From a bacterium HR36 (GTDB taxonomy: Bacteria > Planctomycetota > Planctomycetia > Gemmatales > HRBIN36), in the NCBI GenBank assembly GCA_002898995.1, contig BEIM01000219.1:1-6313 (forward strand): a stretch of DNA of 6,313 nucleotides. The letters are read 5' to 3'. The notes beneath the pieces are model-generated. The model searched no databases. It was not told where the DNA came from and was given only the letters and a program-made list of their open reading frames with translations. The translations under genes were made by a program, and so were the position numbers. Positions 5,913-6,313 of this stretch are shown here, piece after piece. The first letter of the stretch is position 1. Each line of letters starts with the position of its first letter.

Positions 5913-6313
5913 ATGCATGATAGCTTTCACGCTTGCGGCACTTTGCGTGTGCGCGACCGGGAATACCGTATTTGCAAACTGGCGGCAGTGGAACGAGTCT
6001 ATCCCGAAGTGGCACGGCTGCCGATCAGCTTGAAGATTCTGCTGGAGAACCTGCTGCGCCACGAGGACGGTACTACCGTATGTGCTGAGGACATCGCTGC
6101 GGTGGCGCAGTGGGATCCGTTGGCCGCACCACAAACCGAGATTGCCTTCACACCCGCTCGCGTGCTACTTCAGGATTTTACCGGTGTGCCTGCGGTGGTG
6201 GACCTGGCGGCCATGCGTGAGGCGGTTCAGCGTCTCGGCGGCGACCCTCGCCGCGTTAATCCGTTGCAACCCGCCGAGTTGGTTATTGATCATTCAGTGC
6301 AGGTAGATGCGTT
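5913..6313 (+). CDS. acnA: Aconitate hydratase A, N-terminal part (cut by window end)
   Basis: The first 133 codons of an AcnA/IRP1-type aconitase, the TCA-cycle [4Fe-4S] enzyme that interconverts citrate and isocitrate through cis-aconitate. Recognition rests on the family's N-terminal signatures in order: RLPISLKILLENLLRHEDG (about residues 36-54), ARVLLQDFTGVPAVVDLAAMR (about 83-103), and NPLQPAELVIDHSVQVD near the cut end. The cluster-ligand cysteines and catalytic residues lie beyond the window. The ATG at 5913 has AGGAG 10 nt upstream. An in-frame GTG at 5886 is possible but has no better ribosome site and adds residues not typical of the family. The reading frame runs off the right edge without a stop. 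A related family member such as 2-methylcitrate dehydratase AcnD cannot be fully excluded from this fragment, but AcnA is much the more likely. Confidence 0.94.
   Translation, partial: MHDSFHACGTLRVRDREYRICKLAAVERVYPEVARLPISLKILLENLLRHEDGTTVCAEDIAAVAQWDPLAAPQTEIAFTPARVLLQDFTGVPAVVDLAAMREAVQRLGGDPRRVNPLQPAELVIDHSVQVDA

Overview
The window carries a CRISPR adaptation locus that includes a reverse transcriptase. It is flanked on the right by two ordinary housekeeping genes. The composition is GC-rich by eye, and the genes use ATG starts with clear AGGAG-type ribosome sites. A twin-arginine-type leader on the gamma-glutamyltransferase and an AcnA-type aconitase point to a bacterium, probably Gram-negative. 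I cannot fix the phylum from this sequence.

Layout. Positions 1-221 are the end of a CRISPR array: three identical 37-nt repeats, two complete 37-nt spacers and one spacer cut by the window edge. Read on the minus strand the repeat ends in ATTGAAAC, so the array is transcribed leftwards. Positions 222-337 are then its leader, and the newest spacer is the one nearest cas1. Running leftwards on the minus strand are cas2 (3594 to 3274), a stand-alone group II intron-type reverse transcriptase (3064 to 1409), cas1 (1381 to 338), the leader and the array. All five lie in one orientation and probably form one adaptation unit. Cas1 and Cas2 would integrate spacers at the leader end, and the RT would allow RNA-derived spacers to be converted to DNA. 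No Cas6 and no interference effector is visible, so the effector lies beyond the left edge or elsewhere.

Right of cas2 is a 369-nt stretch without a gene (3595-3963), holding a weak promoter candidate for the cas genes. Next comes a complete gamma-glutamyltransferase precursor (5724 to 3964, minus strand) and a 188-nt divergent intergenic region. Last is the first 133 codons of acnA on the plus strand, cut by the window end. Neither housekeeping gene has an evident link to CRISPR; they mark the right border of the adaptation module.

The most notable points are: the cas2-RT-cas1 order; a strongly proline-rich C-terminal tail on the RT; RT and cas1 lying in the same reading frame, separated only by two TGA codons and a 27-nt gap, as in a split or nascent RT-Cas1 fusion; an imperfect second copy of the leader-repeat junction inside the leader; and a structured 209-nt gap between cas2 and the RT gene.
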